From the NCBI GenBank assembly GCA_017424575.1, contig JAFOYQ010000044.1, positions 1 to 49,940 of the forward strand: 49,940 nt of DNA, given 5' to 3'. The notes under the pieces were generated by a model. That model worked only from the letters and a program-made list of their open reading frames with translations. It was not told the origin of the DNA and searched no databases. A program made the translations under genes and the position numbers. Below, in pieces: positions 1 through 8,159 of this stretch. This DNA comes from Muribaculaceae bacterium (lineage in GTDB: Bacteria; Bacteroidota; Bacteroidia; Bacteroidales; Muribaculaceae). Every line of letters begins with the position of its first letter. The stretch's first letter is position 1.

Positions 1-884
1 ACGAAACATACGTTCATGATTGAACGGTCTTCAACAGCTGCAGTACCTTGGAATAATTTGCTTGAGTCGATAGCATCGTAGAGTTTAGTAGCTTTAGCTA
101 TGTCCATCTTTTCGATTTCTTTCAAGCCACCGAGGCTCTTATAGTATTTAAGAGTTTGCAATGCTGAGTAGATAGGCAACACAGGAGGAGTGTTGAACAT
201 AGAACCTTTCTTGATGTGAGTGCGATAGTCGAGCATTGTAGGGATAGCGCGTTCTACTTTGCCGAGAGCGTCTTCCTTAACGATTGCGATAGTAACGCCT
301 GAAGGAGCGAGGTTCTTTTGAGCACCTGCATAGATGATGTCATATTTAGATACGTCAACAGGACGAGAGAAAATGTCGCTCGACATGTCGGCTACCAAGG
401 GAACAGGAGAGTCGATATCTTTGCGTACTTCAGTACCGAAAATTGTGTTGTTGGTAGTGAAGTGGAAATAATCAGCATCGGCAGGAATTACAAAATCTTT
501 AGGAATATAAGAGAAGTTAGCGTCTTTAGAAGATGCAACTACATCAACTTCGCCAAAGAGTTTTGCTTCTTTGATTGCATTAACAGCCCATGTGCCAGTT
601 TCGAGATATGCAGCTTTCTTTTTCAATATGTTGAAAGGCACCATGCAGAATTGCATACTTGCACCACCACCAAGGAAAAGAACATGATAACCTTCGGGTA
701 CTTCAAGTAATTCTTTTACCATTTGTGCTGCTTTTTCGATAACAGCAGTAAATTCTTTGCTACGGTGTGAAACTTCGAGTAGAGACAAACCAGTATCGGC
801 AAAATTCAAGATTGCGTCAGCAGTATTCTTAATGGTATATTCGCTAAGAATAGAGGGACCAGCATAAAAATTGTGCTTCTTCAT
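1..884 (-). CDS. serC: Phosphoserine aminotransferase, 3' end outside window
   Basis: PLP-dependent aminotransferase of serine and pyridoxal phosphate biosynthesis, converting 3-phosphohydroxypyruvate and glutamate to phosphoserine. The protein begins [17 protein letters not shown], the usual SerC opening. It contains the GGGASMQF phosphate-binding stretch and the [11 protein letters not shown] segment with the Schiff-base lysine. About 294 codons are present of a family length near 355-360, so the C-terminus lies beyond base 1. The start is the ATG at 884-882. A TAAATTTG -7 element lies about 35 nt upstream. The gene is separated from the sigma operon by an intrinsic terminator at 964-1003, so it is its own transcription unit. 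Identity is confident from sequence motifs. Confidence 0.95.
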   Translation of the reverse strand, partial: MKKHNFYAGPSILSEYTIKNTADAILNFADTGLSLLEVSHRSKEFTAVIEKAAQMVKELLEVPEGYHVLFLGGGASMQFCMVPFNILKKKAAYLETGTWAVNAIKEAKLFGEVDVVASSKDANFSYIPKDFVIPADADYFHFTTNNTIFGTEVRKDIDSPVPLVADMSSDIFSRPVDVSKYDIIYAGAQKNLAPSGVTIAIVKEDALGKVERAIPTMLDYRTHIKKGSMFNTPPVLPIYSALQTLKYYKSLGGLKEIEKMDIAKATKLYDAIDSSKLFQGTAAVEDRSIMNVCF

Positions 885-917
885 TTCTATTTTTTTATTT
901 GTTGTTAGTTCATGTGG

Positions 918-925
918 CAAATTTA
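918..925 (-). promoter_or_regulatory. -7 promoter element for serC
   Basis: On the minus strand this reads TAAATTTG, matching the Bacteroidales -7 consensus TAnnTTTG. It lies about 35 nt before the serC ATG and just after the terminator of the preceding operon. The -33 TTTG is not obvious; TTTA occurs upstream with a short spacer. Confidence 0.5.
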
Positions 926-963
926 ATAATTTTATATGGCATAAACTAACTTTATGAAAGAAA

Positions 964-1003
964 AAGCACCCAATTGTAGAAAATTATCTCTTATTGGGTG
1001 CTT
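964..1003 (-). terminator. Intrinsic terminator of the ECF sigma operon
   Basis: Arms AAGCACCCAAT (964-974) and ATTGGGTGCTT (993-1003) are perfectly complementary. On the minus strand the hairpin is followed by TTTTTC. It lies 22 nt after the stop of the DUF4252 gene at 1026. Confidence 0.85.
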
Positions 1004-1025
1004 GTAGTTGCTACTAATGTTATGA

Positions 1026-1643
1026 TTACTTTTTAGAGTTAATTAATTCTCCAACTTTGTCAAGGGGAATATCTCCACTCATTGATATTATAGTGATTTC
1101 ATCATTATCATCTACACTCATTAATAGGTATGTTATTTTCCCATCGGTTGAATATCCGTATATTGAAACTTTTTCTCCCTCTTCGTTTATACGAGCAAGT
1201 GTTTCAAGGTTATATGAGTCTGCAATTTTTTTTACATAATTTCTTATTGTATATAAGAATTTTTTATTTTCACATTCTATAATTTCAATTGAATTGAGGT
1301 TGCCAGCAATGGCTCTAATTCCAGGGTTGCCAATCATGCCTGTGCCAAAATTTTTCAACATTGCACTTGAAATATAAACACTTGTTACACCTTTATAATT
1401 AGATATCGCTTCGAATGAGGGGGGGAATTTTTCTGCTATTGAAAATTCTTGTAATCTTGAGGCTAATTCATTGTATTGCTCTAAATCTATCATTTGAATG
1501 GAATCAAATTGGAGTTTGTTCAATGAATTTAATCCATATTTTTCAAATTCTTTCCAGTCAATATAAATTGTATCTTGACTTTTAATGGGAATTGTTGAGA
1601 GTATTATAGCAGTGGCTATGAATAAATATTTAATCGTTTTCAT
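1026..1643 (-). CDS. DUF4252-type exported protein
   Basis: A 205-residue protein with an N-terminal signal peptide (MKTIKYLFIATAIILSTIPIKS). It has the layout of DUF4252 proteins: a VTSVYISSAMLK stretch in the middle, a central alpha/beta region, and a C-terminal strand ending TIISMSGDIPLDKVGEL. The function of the family is unknown; members are repeatedly found beside ECF sigma/anti-sigma pairs in Bacteroidota. Its ATG overlaps the stop of the anti-sigma-like gene by one base (TAATG), so the two are probably translationally coupled. It is the last gene before a strong terminator. The family call is from memory of the domain pattern, so moderately sure. Confidence 0.72.
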   Translation of the reverse strand: MKTIKYLFIATAIILSTIPIKSQDTIYIDWKEFEKYGLNSLNKLQFDSIQMIDLEQYNELASRLQEFSIAEKFPPSFEAISNYKGVTSVYISSAMLKNFGTGMIGNPGIRAIAGNLNSIEIIECENKKFLYTIRNYVKKIADSYNLETLARINEEGEKVSIYGYSTDGKITYLLMSVDDNDEITIISMSGDIPLDKVGELINSKK

Positions 1644-2335
1644 TATATAATATCTGTTATAGTGTTATTTACTTCGTGAATTGTATTTTCTGTTTGTTTT
1701 ACCCCTTCTTGGGCAATTTTAAGTTTTTCAGAGAGTAGCATTAACGCTCTTTCGGTGTTTTCGTAGGCGAGTTGTTCGTCGCTTATCGAATTGAGGTCGT
1801 TTTGCTTAACAATGCGTTGTCGTTTAGTCCTTTTCCTCTTTTTGGGGGCTTTTGGTGCTGTGGTTTCTTCAACTTTAGTAGTCTCAGGAATTTCTATCTC
1901 TGGATTTGGATTGCTTTCGCTATTGATAGAATCTGAAATTTTTGCATCAGAAACTAATATTATCTCTTGATTAATTTGATTATTATCGGGATTGAAGGTT
2001 TTTAGCCCTACAGTGAAAAGGAGGATAGCACATGCGGCAGCCGAAATGTAAATAAATGGTTTAATCCATTTGTTTCGATTGATTTGCTCGGCTTTTTCAA
2101 GATTGTCAATGTGTGAGATTAACTGACACTCAAGATTATCGGGTATGCTTAAGTCGCAGTTGCCAGCAGTTTGAAGCGACATGAACAATTGTCGGTCGGC
2201 TTCAAATTCTTTGGGGATTTCTGTCGCTGAGGCGAAAAAGTCGCACAACAACTTCTCTTGCTCAATGGTGGTTGTGCCATCATAGTAGGCTTCGAGCAAG
2301 CTCTTTATTTGATTGATGTCATAATTATTATTCAT
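1643..2335 (-). CDS. Anti-sigma factor-like single-pass membrane protein
   Basis: A 230-residue protein lying directly after an ECF sigma gene. The N-terminal ~85 residues look like the small helical cytoplasmic domain of anti-sigma factors (INQIKSLLEAYYDGTTTIEQE). One transmembrane helix follows at about residues 90-107 (FIYISAAACAILLFTVGLKTF). Next come a Pro/Glu/Lys-rich linker, a very basic patch (KKRKRTKRQR) at about 165-175, and a C-terminal helical tail. Known anti-sigma factors bind their sigma at the membrane and release it on an envelope signal. That this one controls the adjacent sigma is inferred from position and topology. No zinc-binding HxxxCxxC motif is visible. It ends in a one-base overlap with the downstream DUF4252 gene. 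Confidence 0.68.
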   Translation of the reverse strand: MNNNYDINQIKSLLEAYYDGTTTIEQEKLLCDFFASATEIPKEFEADRQLFMSLQTAGNCDLSIPDNLECQLISHIDNLEKAEQINRNKWIKPFIYISAAACAILLFTVGLKTFNPDNNQINQEIILVSDAKISDSINSESNPNPEIEIPETTKVEETTAPKAPKKRKRTKRQRIVKQNDLNSISDEQLAYENTERALMLLSEKLKIAQEGVKQTENTIHEVNNTITDII

Positions 2336-2350
2336 TGTTGTAATGACTTT

Positions 2351-2845
2351 TTAATTAATACTATTGTTAAATAATTCTCTCATTCGGCGACGAGCTCTAC
2401 TTAGTAGAGTTCTCACATTTACTCCCGTTAGCCCTGTTATCGATTCGATTTCATCAAGCGAACATTCATTGAATGCGCGAAGTGTTAACACTTGCCGTTG
2501 CTGTTCGGGAAGCTTATTCATTAGTAAGGTTACTAACTGAAGAGATTCTCGGTTGTCGGCTTGTTCATTGCTATCATCTGCGATTAAGAGGGTGTCCTCG
2601 GTAACCTCATTAATAGGCAAAGTGTTACGTCTTAGTCGATCGATGCAAATGCGTTTTACTGTGGTAACGCAAAAGGCCTCTGAGTTGTCAATGTTCGGTA
2701 GTTCGTCGCGTCGTTCCCATAGTCGGGTAAAAGCCTCCTGTACTGCATCACTTGCGTCATCGCTATTGCGAAGTATTGTCATTGCGATAGAATACATTCG
2801 CTTGTAGTGTGGTAGAAGGAGGTGCTTAAACGCACTTGAATCCAT
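2351..2845 (-). CDS. ECF-family RNA polymerase sigma factor
   Basis: A 164-residue sigma-70 protein with only regions 2 and 4, hence ECF type. Region 2 includes HYKRMYSIAMTILRNSDDASDAVQEAFTRLW, with the conserved DAVQEAF helix. Region 4 is LPEQQRQVLTLRAFNECSLDEIESITGLTGVNVRTLLSRARRRMREL, with the helix-turn-helix. Its ATG follows immediately on the stop of the upstream DUF4252 gene (TAG then ATG). The anti-sigma-like gene starts 15 nt downstream. An ECF-type promoter (TGTAAC-16 nt-CGTCTC) precedes the operon, suggesting the sigma directs its own transcription; this regulation is inferred. Confidence 0.92.
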   Translation of the reverse strand: MDSSAFKHLLLPHYKRMYSIAMTILRNSDDASDAVQEAFTRLWERRDELPNIDNSEAFCVTTVKRICIDRLRRNTLPINEVTEDTLLIADDSNEQADNRESLQLVTLLMNKLPEQQRQVLTLRAFNECSLDEIESITGLTGVNVRTLLSRARRRMRELFNNSIN

Positions 2846-3346
2846 CTATTTTGTTAATTCTTGTATTTGTTCTTTATCAGTTAAGGCATCTTTTATGATG
2901 TCTTTGCCCCCAATATTCACAATATTTGGTTTGTTGAGTAATTCTATGTCGCCAATGAGATTAACTACATAGCATTTATTTTCGTAAATATAAGTGACTA
3001 AGAGTTTTACTTTATCGTTGGTGGGGTGGATATACACTGTCGCATTTCCATCGTCTTCATTGTTGTGCTTTACCACAAGCATATCCTCGGTTGCAGTGAT
3101 TGAGTTGAGGGCAACAAGAAATTTAGACATAGCTTCTTCACTCATGCTGTCGCATTGAAAGATTGATAATTGTTCTACTTTTTCTTTTTGCAGCTCCTGA
3201 ATTGAATCACTTGAAAGTTTTATTGCAGGCGTTTCATATATAGAGTCGCACTTTGCGATAAACTCCTCAATCGTAATAGCTTGTGAGGTAAAACAACATA
3301 CAATTGTTACAAGTGTAAAAGAGAATATTCGTTTTAATATTTCCAT
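2846..3346 (-). CDS. DUF4252-like exported protein, first gene of the sigma operon
   Basis: A 166-residue protein with signal peptide MEILKRIFSFTLVTIVCCFTSQA. The mature part is short, with a CDSIYETPA segment, a beta-rich middle (TVYIHPTNDKVKLLVTYIYE) and a C-terminal VNLIGDIELL stretch. The last resembles the SGDIPLD region of the other DUF4252 gene at 1026-1643, so the two are probably divergent paralogs flanking the sigma/anti-sigma pair. Function is unknown. It abuts the sigma start without a gap and is the first gene after the putative ECF promoter. The family assignment is weaker than for the downstream paralog. Confidence 0.62.
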   Translation of the reverse strand: MEILKRIFSFTLVTIVCCFTSQAITIEEFIAKCDSIYETPAIKLSSDSIQELQKEKVEQLSIFQCDSMSEEAMSKFLVALNSITATEDMLVVKHNNEDDGNATVYIHPTNDKVKLLVTYIYENKCYVVNLIGDIELLNKPNIVNIGGKDIIKDALTDKEQIQELTK

Positions 3347-3392
3347 ATTTTTAATGTTTAGTTTATTCCAAAATTCAACCGGTTTTGTAAGT

Positions 3393-3420
3393 GAGACGCA
3401 TGAATTTGGAAAATGTTACA
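3393..3420 (-). promoter_or_regulatory. Putative ECF-type promoter of the sigma operon
   Basis: On the minus strand TGTAAC (complement of 3415-3420) and CGTCTC (complement of 3393-3398) are separated by 16 nt, about 47 nt before the first ATG at 3346. A TAAC-type -35 and CGTC-type -10 with 16-17 nt spacing is the general form of ECF promoters. No TAnnTTTG element was noticed here. Assignment to the operon's own sigma is inference. Confidence 0.55.
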
Positions 3421-3460
3421 CTTGTGGATATGTTTTTTTGAAAAAAACGGCAATATTATT

Positions 3461-4732
3461 CTATTTGCCCCAACGTTGTTCTTGTAAAGCTTTCATTTTT
3501 GCCTCTGAGGGGTTGTCGCAAGCGTTCCAAAGGGTTGTGCCGTTGAGTTCTTCGGGCAAGAATTGTTGGCGAACAAAGTTGCCTGGATAGTTGTGTGCAT
3601 ATTTATAGTCACGTCCATAACCCATCTCTTTCATGAGTTTTGTAGGTGCATTGCGCAGATGTAATGGTACGGGTAGATTGCCAGTTTGCTCTACAAGTTC
3701 AAGTGCTTGATTTATCGCCATATAAGCCGAATTGCTTTTGGCTGAAGTGGCGAGGTAAATCGTACATTCGGCAAGTGGAATGCGACCTTCGGGCCAGCCT
3801 ATTTTGTGGATAGTATCAAATGTGGCGTTAGCAAGCAGTATGGCATTAGGATTAGCAAGTCCTATATCTTCTGATGCAAGAATAACAAGGCGACGTGCAA
3901 TAAACTCGGGGTCTTCGCCTCCTGCAATCATGCGAGCAAGCCAATAAATGGCTGCATCGGGGTCGCTACCACGCACACTCTTAATAAATGCTGAGATAAT
4001 ATCGTAGTGCATTTCGCCATTTTTGTCGTAGGCAGCTGGATTTTCTTGAAGACGTTCAGTGACGAGTTGGTCGTTAATAATCATCTTTTCGTTCTCGCCA
4101 GTAGATTTTTCGAGAAGGTCGAGAATGTTGAGCAATTTGCGAGCATCTCCACCCGAAAAACGGAAAAGAGCATCGGTGCTTTCTACTTTTACATTGCGCT
4201 TTTTGAGGATTTCATCGGTAGATAATGCTCGATCGAGAAGTTGTTGCAACTCGTGAGCTTCAAGTGGCTTGAGAACATACACTTGTGCGCGAGATAGTAG
4301 AGGACGAATTACTTCAAAAGAGGGGTTTTCGGTAGTGGCGCCAATGAGTGTGACAATGCCACTTTCTACAGCGCCTAACAGGCTGTCTTGCTGCGACTTG
4401 TTGAATCGATGAATTTCGTCAATAAACAAAATGGGGCGACCTTGTGAAAACATGCTGCGAGAGTCGTTCTTGCATTGCTCAAGCACATCGCGCACCTCTT
4501 TTACTCCCGAATGAACGGCACTAAGTGTGTAAAATGGCGATTTGGTTGTGTTAGCAATAATACGAGCAAGGGTAGTTTTGCCAACTCCAGGAGGTCCCCA
4601 AAGAATGAACGACGACACGTTGCCCGAATCAATCATTCGGCGCAATATACAATCCTTCCCTACAAGGTGAGTTTGTCCTATGTAATCATCGAGCGATCGT
4701 GGACGTAGGCGCTCGGCAAGTGGTGCGTTCAT
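3461..4732 (-). CDS. rarA: Replication-associated recombination protein A (RarA/MgsA) AAA+ ATPase
   Basis: AAA+ ATPase of the clamp-loader clade that acts at stalled forks with RecA and SSB. It opens APLAERLRPRSLDDYIGQ. Walker A is GPPGVGKTT, Walker B is LFIDEIHRF, and sensor 1 is GATTENPSFE. The C-terminal MgsA region includes SDPDAAIYWLARMIAGGEDPEFIARRL and ends with the family's GRDYKYAHNYPGNF segment. I chose the ATG at 4732 (MNAPLAERL) because homologs begin there; an in-frame ATG at 4753 would add MYTRFIF. That makes 423 residues, the normal length. It appears monocistronic, between the sigma operon and a divergent plus-strand operon. Confidence 0.93.
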   Translation of the reverse strand: MNAPLAERLRPRSLDDYIGQTHLVGKDCILRRMIDSGNVSSFILWGPPGVGKTTLARIIANTTKSPFYTLSAVHSGVKEVRDVLEQCKNDSRSMFSQGRPILFIDEIHRFNKSQQDSLLGAVESGIVTLIGATTENPSFEVIRPLLSRAQVYVLKPLEAHELQQLLDRALSTDEILKKRNVKVESTDALFRFSGGDARKLLNILDLLEKSTGENEKMIINDQLVTERLQENPAAYDKNGEMHYDIISAFIKSVRGSDPDAAIYWLARMIAGGEDPEFIARRLVILASEDIGLANPNAILLANATFDTIHKIGWPEGRIPLAECTIYLATSAKSNSAYMAINQALELVEQTGNLPVPLHLRNAPTKLMKEMGYGRDYKYAHNYPGNFVRQQFLPEELNGTTLWNACDNPSEAKMKALQEQRWGK

Positions 4733-5054
4733 AAAAATAAATCGAGTATACAAAATTAATTAGAATGCCTTAATTTCACAAGAATAGTGGAGCAAATCTT
4801 TGTAAGAGGACAAATCTTTTTGATTTTATCAAAAATCAGTGTTAATTGTTTATAATAAGTGCCTACTAAATTATGTGTATTATCAGTTTTTTATTTAACT
4901 TTACACTCGCAAGTTGTGTCTTGTTGATTTTTGTCTAAAATAAGGGGAAATCAACAAAAAAGATTTGTGTGATGTTAAACGAAAAAAGGGGTTTCTTGTC
5001 AAAAGAGAAAGAAAACCAAATAAAATGATAGTTTAACTCAAAAGGGTTTTAATT
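4733..5054. other. Divergent intergenic region with a 10-bp inverted repeat
   Basis: About 320 AT-rich bases between rarA and the plus-strand operon at 5055. No ORF is convincing. The arms TTGTTGATTT (4921-4930) and AAATCAACAA (4948-4957) form a perfect inverted repeat with a 17-nt loop. A near -7 motif TAACTTTA occurs just upstream near 4890. If transcription starts there, the repeat would sit in the 5' leader of the operon. Confidence 0.4.
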
Positions 5055-5387
5055 ATGGAACAAGAAAATAAAGAATTACAACAAGAAATAACTCCAAAAC
5101 AAGCCGATGTGGTGATTGAACGTCATCGCACTCCAAGTTCGAGAGAGACAATGCCAAGCCCTGGACGTATGTTCAAACTTATTTTTGGCTTCGTTATGGC
5201 AGGATTGTATATCTTGATGGGACTATGGATGACAGGTTGGGTTGATTTTGGCCAATATGGTTTCCCATTCGGGTTTGATGGCACTCAATTTGAGTGGATT
5301 AAGCATGTAATTGGAGCTGTAGTTATCCTTTATGGTGTATTTAGAGGATATCGTTACATCAAAGGTGATGATTATTATACACGCTAA
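5055..5387 (+). CDS. Small two-helix membrane protein, unknown function
   Basis: A 110-residue protein. The N-terminal ~38 residues are polar, Gln/Glu/Arg rich and cytoplasmic by prediction. Two hydrophobic helices follow at about 40-62 (MFKLIFGFVMAGLYILMGLW) and 85-100 (WIKHVIGAVVILYGVF), with a Gly/Phe-rich loop between and a basic tail (RGYRYIKGDDYYTR). I do not recognise a named family. The gene directly abuts the PstS-like lipoprotein gene (stop TAA then ATG) and is followed by a TPR gene. In Bacteroidota similar small proteins accompany PstS-like and TPR genes near ExbB/ExbD/TonB operons; no ExbB or ExbD is present here, so a link to energy transduction is only inference. Confidence 0.8.
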   Translation: MEQENKELQQEITPKQADVVIERHRTPSSRETMPSPGRMFKLIFGFVMAGLYILMGLWMTGWVDFGQYGFPFGFDGTQFEWIKHVIGAVVILYGVFRGYRYIKGDDYYTR

Positions 5388-6377
5388 ATGAGTAGAATGG
5401 ATATGAAGAATATTAAGTTATATATCTCAATATTGATGGTAGTGTTATTGACCTCGTGCAATTCAGGACCTAAAAAGCCTGTAACTACCAGCACCTCGGG
5501 CACAATAACATTGATGTGTGACAATAGTTTTGAGAACATAATGCAACAAGAGATTGATGTGTTTGAATTTCAATATCCCAAAGCACATATTCTTGCTCGC
5601 TATTTGCCCCAGCGCGATGTGATTGACTCGTTGATGCAGTTGAAAACTCGTGCAATCGTGATAGCTCGCGACCTCACCGATGCAGAGAAAAAAGAACTCA
5701 AAAAGAATAAACGTATAGTGAGATCAAAAATGATTGCTGTTGATGCGTTGGCATTGATTGTTAACCCCGAAAACACAATCGAAATGATTTCGCGCAAAGA
5801 GATTGGTGATATTCTCACTGGCAAGTTGACTGAGTGGAATGATGTTGAGCCAAGTAAAATGGGTGATATTCGCATCGTTTTTGACCACGAAAATTCAAGC
5901 ACAGTGCAATATATGCGCGACTCGTTGATGAATGGCGAACCATTTGGACCTAACATTCATGCTCAAGGTTCAATCAATGGGGTGTTTGAGGCTGTGAAGA
6001 AAAATAAAAATGCTATTGGTGTGATAGGTGTAAGTTGGATTACATCTGACATGCGTAGCGGAGAAGCTTCTACACAAGACCTCGTGAATCAACTCAACGA
6101 TGAAGGTGGAGTGAATATGGCAGAGTTTGACAACTCGGTTAAGGTGTTGAAGGTAATGGGTAACACTCGCGAAGCATATAAACCATATCAACAATATATT
6201 TATGATGGCCGTTATCCATTGTTCCGTCAAATGTATATGGTTATAGCGAGTGCTGGTGGTTCGCTTGAACATGGTTTCTTCTCGTTTGTGACAAGTTTTA
6301 ATGGTCAAAAACTTATCATGAAAACAGGAGTGATGCCAGCTGTAATGCACCCACAAATTGTGCAACTTGGAGAATAA
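5388..6377 (+). CDS. PstS-like substrate-binding lipoprotein
   Basis: A periplasmic-binding-protein-like domain of the phosphate (PstS) type. The start gives a signal sequence ending VVLLTSC, a lipobox with the lipidated Cys near residue 24. Then come the TSGTITLMCDNSFENIMQQE opening strand, IVARDLTDAEKKEL, and the VDALALIVNPEN / LTGKLTEWNDV segments typical of PstS. No pst permease or ATPase genes are nearby, so classic phosphate import is not supported. Bacteroidota use such proteins beside TonB-system genes, role unsettled. In-frame ATGs at 5397 and 5403 are alternative starts; the signal peptide proper starts at MKNIKLY. It lies in an operon with the genes at 5055 and 6423. Confidence 0.8.
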   Translation: MSRMDMKNIKLYISILMVVLLTSCNSGPKKPVTTSTSGTITLMCDNSFENIMQQEIDVFEFQYPKAHILARYLPQRDVIDSLMQLKTRAIVIARDLTDAEKKELKKNKRIVRSKMIAVDALALIVNPENTIEMISRKEIGDILTGKLTEWNDVEPSKMGDIRIVFDHENSSTVQYMRDSLMNGEPFGPNIHAQGSINGVFEAVKKNKNAIGVIGVSWITSDMRSGEASTQDLVNQLNDEGGVNMAEFDNSVKVLKVMGNTREAYKPYQQYIYDGRYPLFRQMYMVIASAGGSLEHGFFSFVTSFNGQKLIMKTGVMPAVMHPQIVQLGE

Positions 6378-6422
6378 AAAAGAAAAAACTAGTAAACTAA
6401 ACAATATTAAATTTTACGCAAA

Positions 6423-8099
6423 ATGAAAATTAAATTTTTGTTATCCCTATTTTTAGGATCGGCTTTGAGCATGTCGGCTCAAGGTTATTTAGATGGTGTA
6501 GAATACTATCGTGCAGATCAATTTAGTGCAGCAAAAACAATTTTGGAACGCACATTGAATGACGCTGGAACTGATAAAGCTACATCATACTATTACTTAG
6601 GTCAAGTTGCAATCGAAGATGGCGATATGGCAACTGCAAAGTCTTGCTTTGAAAAAGGTATCGCTGCTGATGAAAAGAACCCTTACAACTATGTAGGTCT
6701 TGCAGCAATCGATTTGGCAAATGGCAACAAAAAAGCTGCTGATGACAACGTGAAGAAAGCAAAAGGTCTTGGCAAAAAAGATGCTCAACTCCATGTTGAT
6801 ATCGCTCGCGTTTATTTCAACGCTGATGCCGTAGCTTATGATAAAGATGTGAAAAAAGCAATGAAAGATGCTCACAAGTATGGTAAAGAAGGCCCTGCAT
6901 ATTACATCTTCATTGGTGATACTCTTGCAATGAGTATTAAGAGCAATGCTGATGCTGGTAACGCTGCTACCGCTTATGACCAAGCAATTTATTACGATCC
7001 AAATAGTGCAGTAGCTTATGTAAAATATTCTAACATATACAAAAAAGTTACTCCACAATTCTCAATCGACAAATTGAAAGAATATCTTTCAATTAACCCT
7101 AATTCTGCTCTTGCTCAACGTGAACTCGCTGACCGTCTTTATGATGCAGGTCGTTGGACTCAAGCTGTTGCTGCTTACGAAAAATGTATCAAAAACCCAA
7201 GCCACCTTGTAGAAGATGAAGAACGCTATGCAACACTTCTCATGTCGGGCGAAAAATTTGAAGATGCATTCCAAGTTGCTAAAGGTGTAATTGGTCGCAC
7301 AGAAACACCTAACCAAATGTATCGCGTAATGATGCACTGTAAAAACAGTCTTGAAGATTATGCTGAGGCTGCTATTTGGGCTAAAGAATTGATGAAATCA
7401 AAAGGTGTAGCTAAAATTATCGATGTTGACCACTTGACTTATGGCGCAATTCTCGAAGGTCTTGCTACAGTTGATACAGCAAATACTGTTGCACACAACG
7501 AAGCTGCTATTGCTCAATATGACGAAGCTTTGAAGGTGAACGACAAATGTTACGATGCATACAAAAGCAAATCAAGCTTGTATAACAAGATTAAAGATCC
7601 TAAAAATGCAGTTGCTTCGTTTGAGGCATTTATGGCAACTGGCGCAGCAAAAGCTGGTGACTATCACACTTATGCAGGTCGTCTTTTGAACTATGCTAAC
7701 TATCTAGTAGAAACTGATACAGTTGCAGCTATGGAAACATACAATAAAGCTGCTGAAGTTGCTACTGAAGCTGTAACTCGTTCAAATAGCCCTTATGCTC
7801 AAGAACGTAAAGCTATCATCTTGTTCTCTAAAAATCAAGGTGTGATTACTGCAGAAGTAGCACAAGCTTATGAAAAAGTGGTTGAAATGCTCGATGTTAA
7901 TCCTAATAACATTAAAGAAGACCCTGATACATATAAAACTGCATTGGGGATCATCGGTGACTACTATACAAAAGTAAGTGAAAATCAAAAGGCTCTTGCT
8001 GCTTACAAACGTTATTTGGAAGTTAATCCAAATCGTCAAGTTGTAATTGACCGTGTTAAATATCTTGAAGAACTTATCGCAAAAGGTGCTGAAAAATAA
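6423..8099 (+). CDS. Exported tetratricopeptide repeat protein
   Basis: A 558-residue protein with signal peptide MKIKFLLSLFLGSALSMSAQ, followed by TPR-like helical repeats throughout. Examples are SYYYLGQVAIEDGDMATAKSCFEKGIAADEKNPYNYVGLA near residue 55, and a final KVSENQKALAAYKRYLEVNP near 530. Many Ala and Lys codons and strong use of GCT/AAA suggest high expression. TPR proteins are protein-protein scaffolds; the partner is unknown. It is third in the operon 45 nt after the PstS-like gene, and a strong terminator follows at 8125. The arrangement small membrane protein / PstS-like / TPR suggests an envelope complex, but that is inferred. Confidence 0.85.
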   Translation: MKIKFLLSLFLGSALSMSAQGYLDGVEYYRADQFSAAKTILERTLNDAGTDKATSYYYLGQVAIEDGDMATAKSCFEKGIAADEKNPYNYVGLAAIDLANGNKKAADDNVKKAKGLGKKDAQLHVDIARVYFNADAVAYDKDVKKAMKDAHKYGKEGPAYYIFIGDTLAMSIKSNADAGNAATAYDQAIYYDPNSAVAYVKYSNIYKKVTPQFSIDKLKEYLSINPNSALAQRELADRLYDAGRWTQAVAAYEKCIKNPSHLVEDEERYATLLMSGEKFEDAFQVAKGVIGRTETPNQMYRVMMHCKNSLEDYAEAAIWAKELMKSKGVAKIIDVDHLTYGAILEGLATVDTANTVAHNEAAIAQYDEALKVNDKCYDAYKSKSSLYNKIKDPKNAVASFEAFMATGAAKAGDYHTYAGRLLNYANYLVETDTVAAMETYNKAAEVATEAVTRSNSPYAQERKAIILFSKNQGVITAEVAQAYEKVVEMLDVNPNNIKEDPDTYKTALGIIGDYYTKVSENQKALAAYKRYLEVNPNRQVVIDRVKYLEELIAKGAEK

Positions 8100-8124
8100 T
8101 TCCAAGATAGATATATGAATCGAC

Positions 8125-8157
8125 GAGGTGCATCATGATTGATGCACTTCGTTTTGT
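8125..8157 (+). terminator. Intrinsic terminator of the PstS-like/TPR operon
   Basis: Arms 8125-8135 and 8140-8150 form an 11-bp stem (one G-U pair) with loop TGAT, followed by GTTTTG. It starts 26 nt after the TPR stop codon. Confidence 0.85.
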
Positions 8158-8159
8158 AT

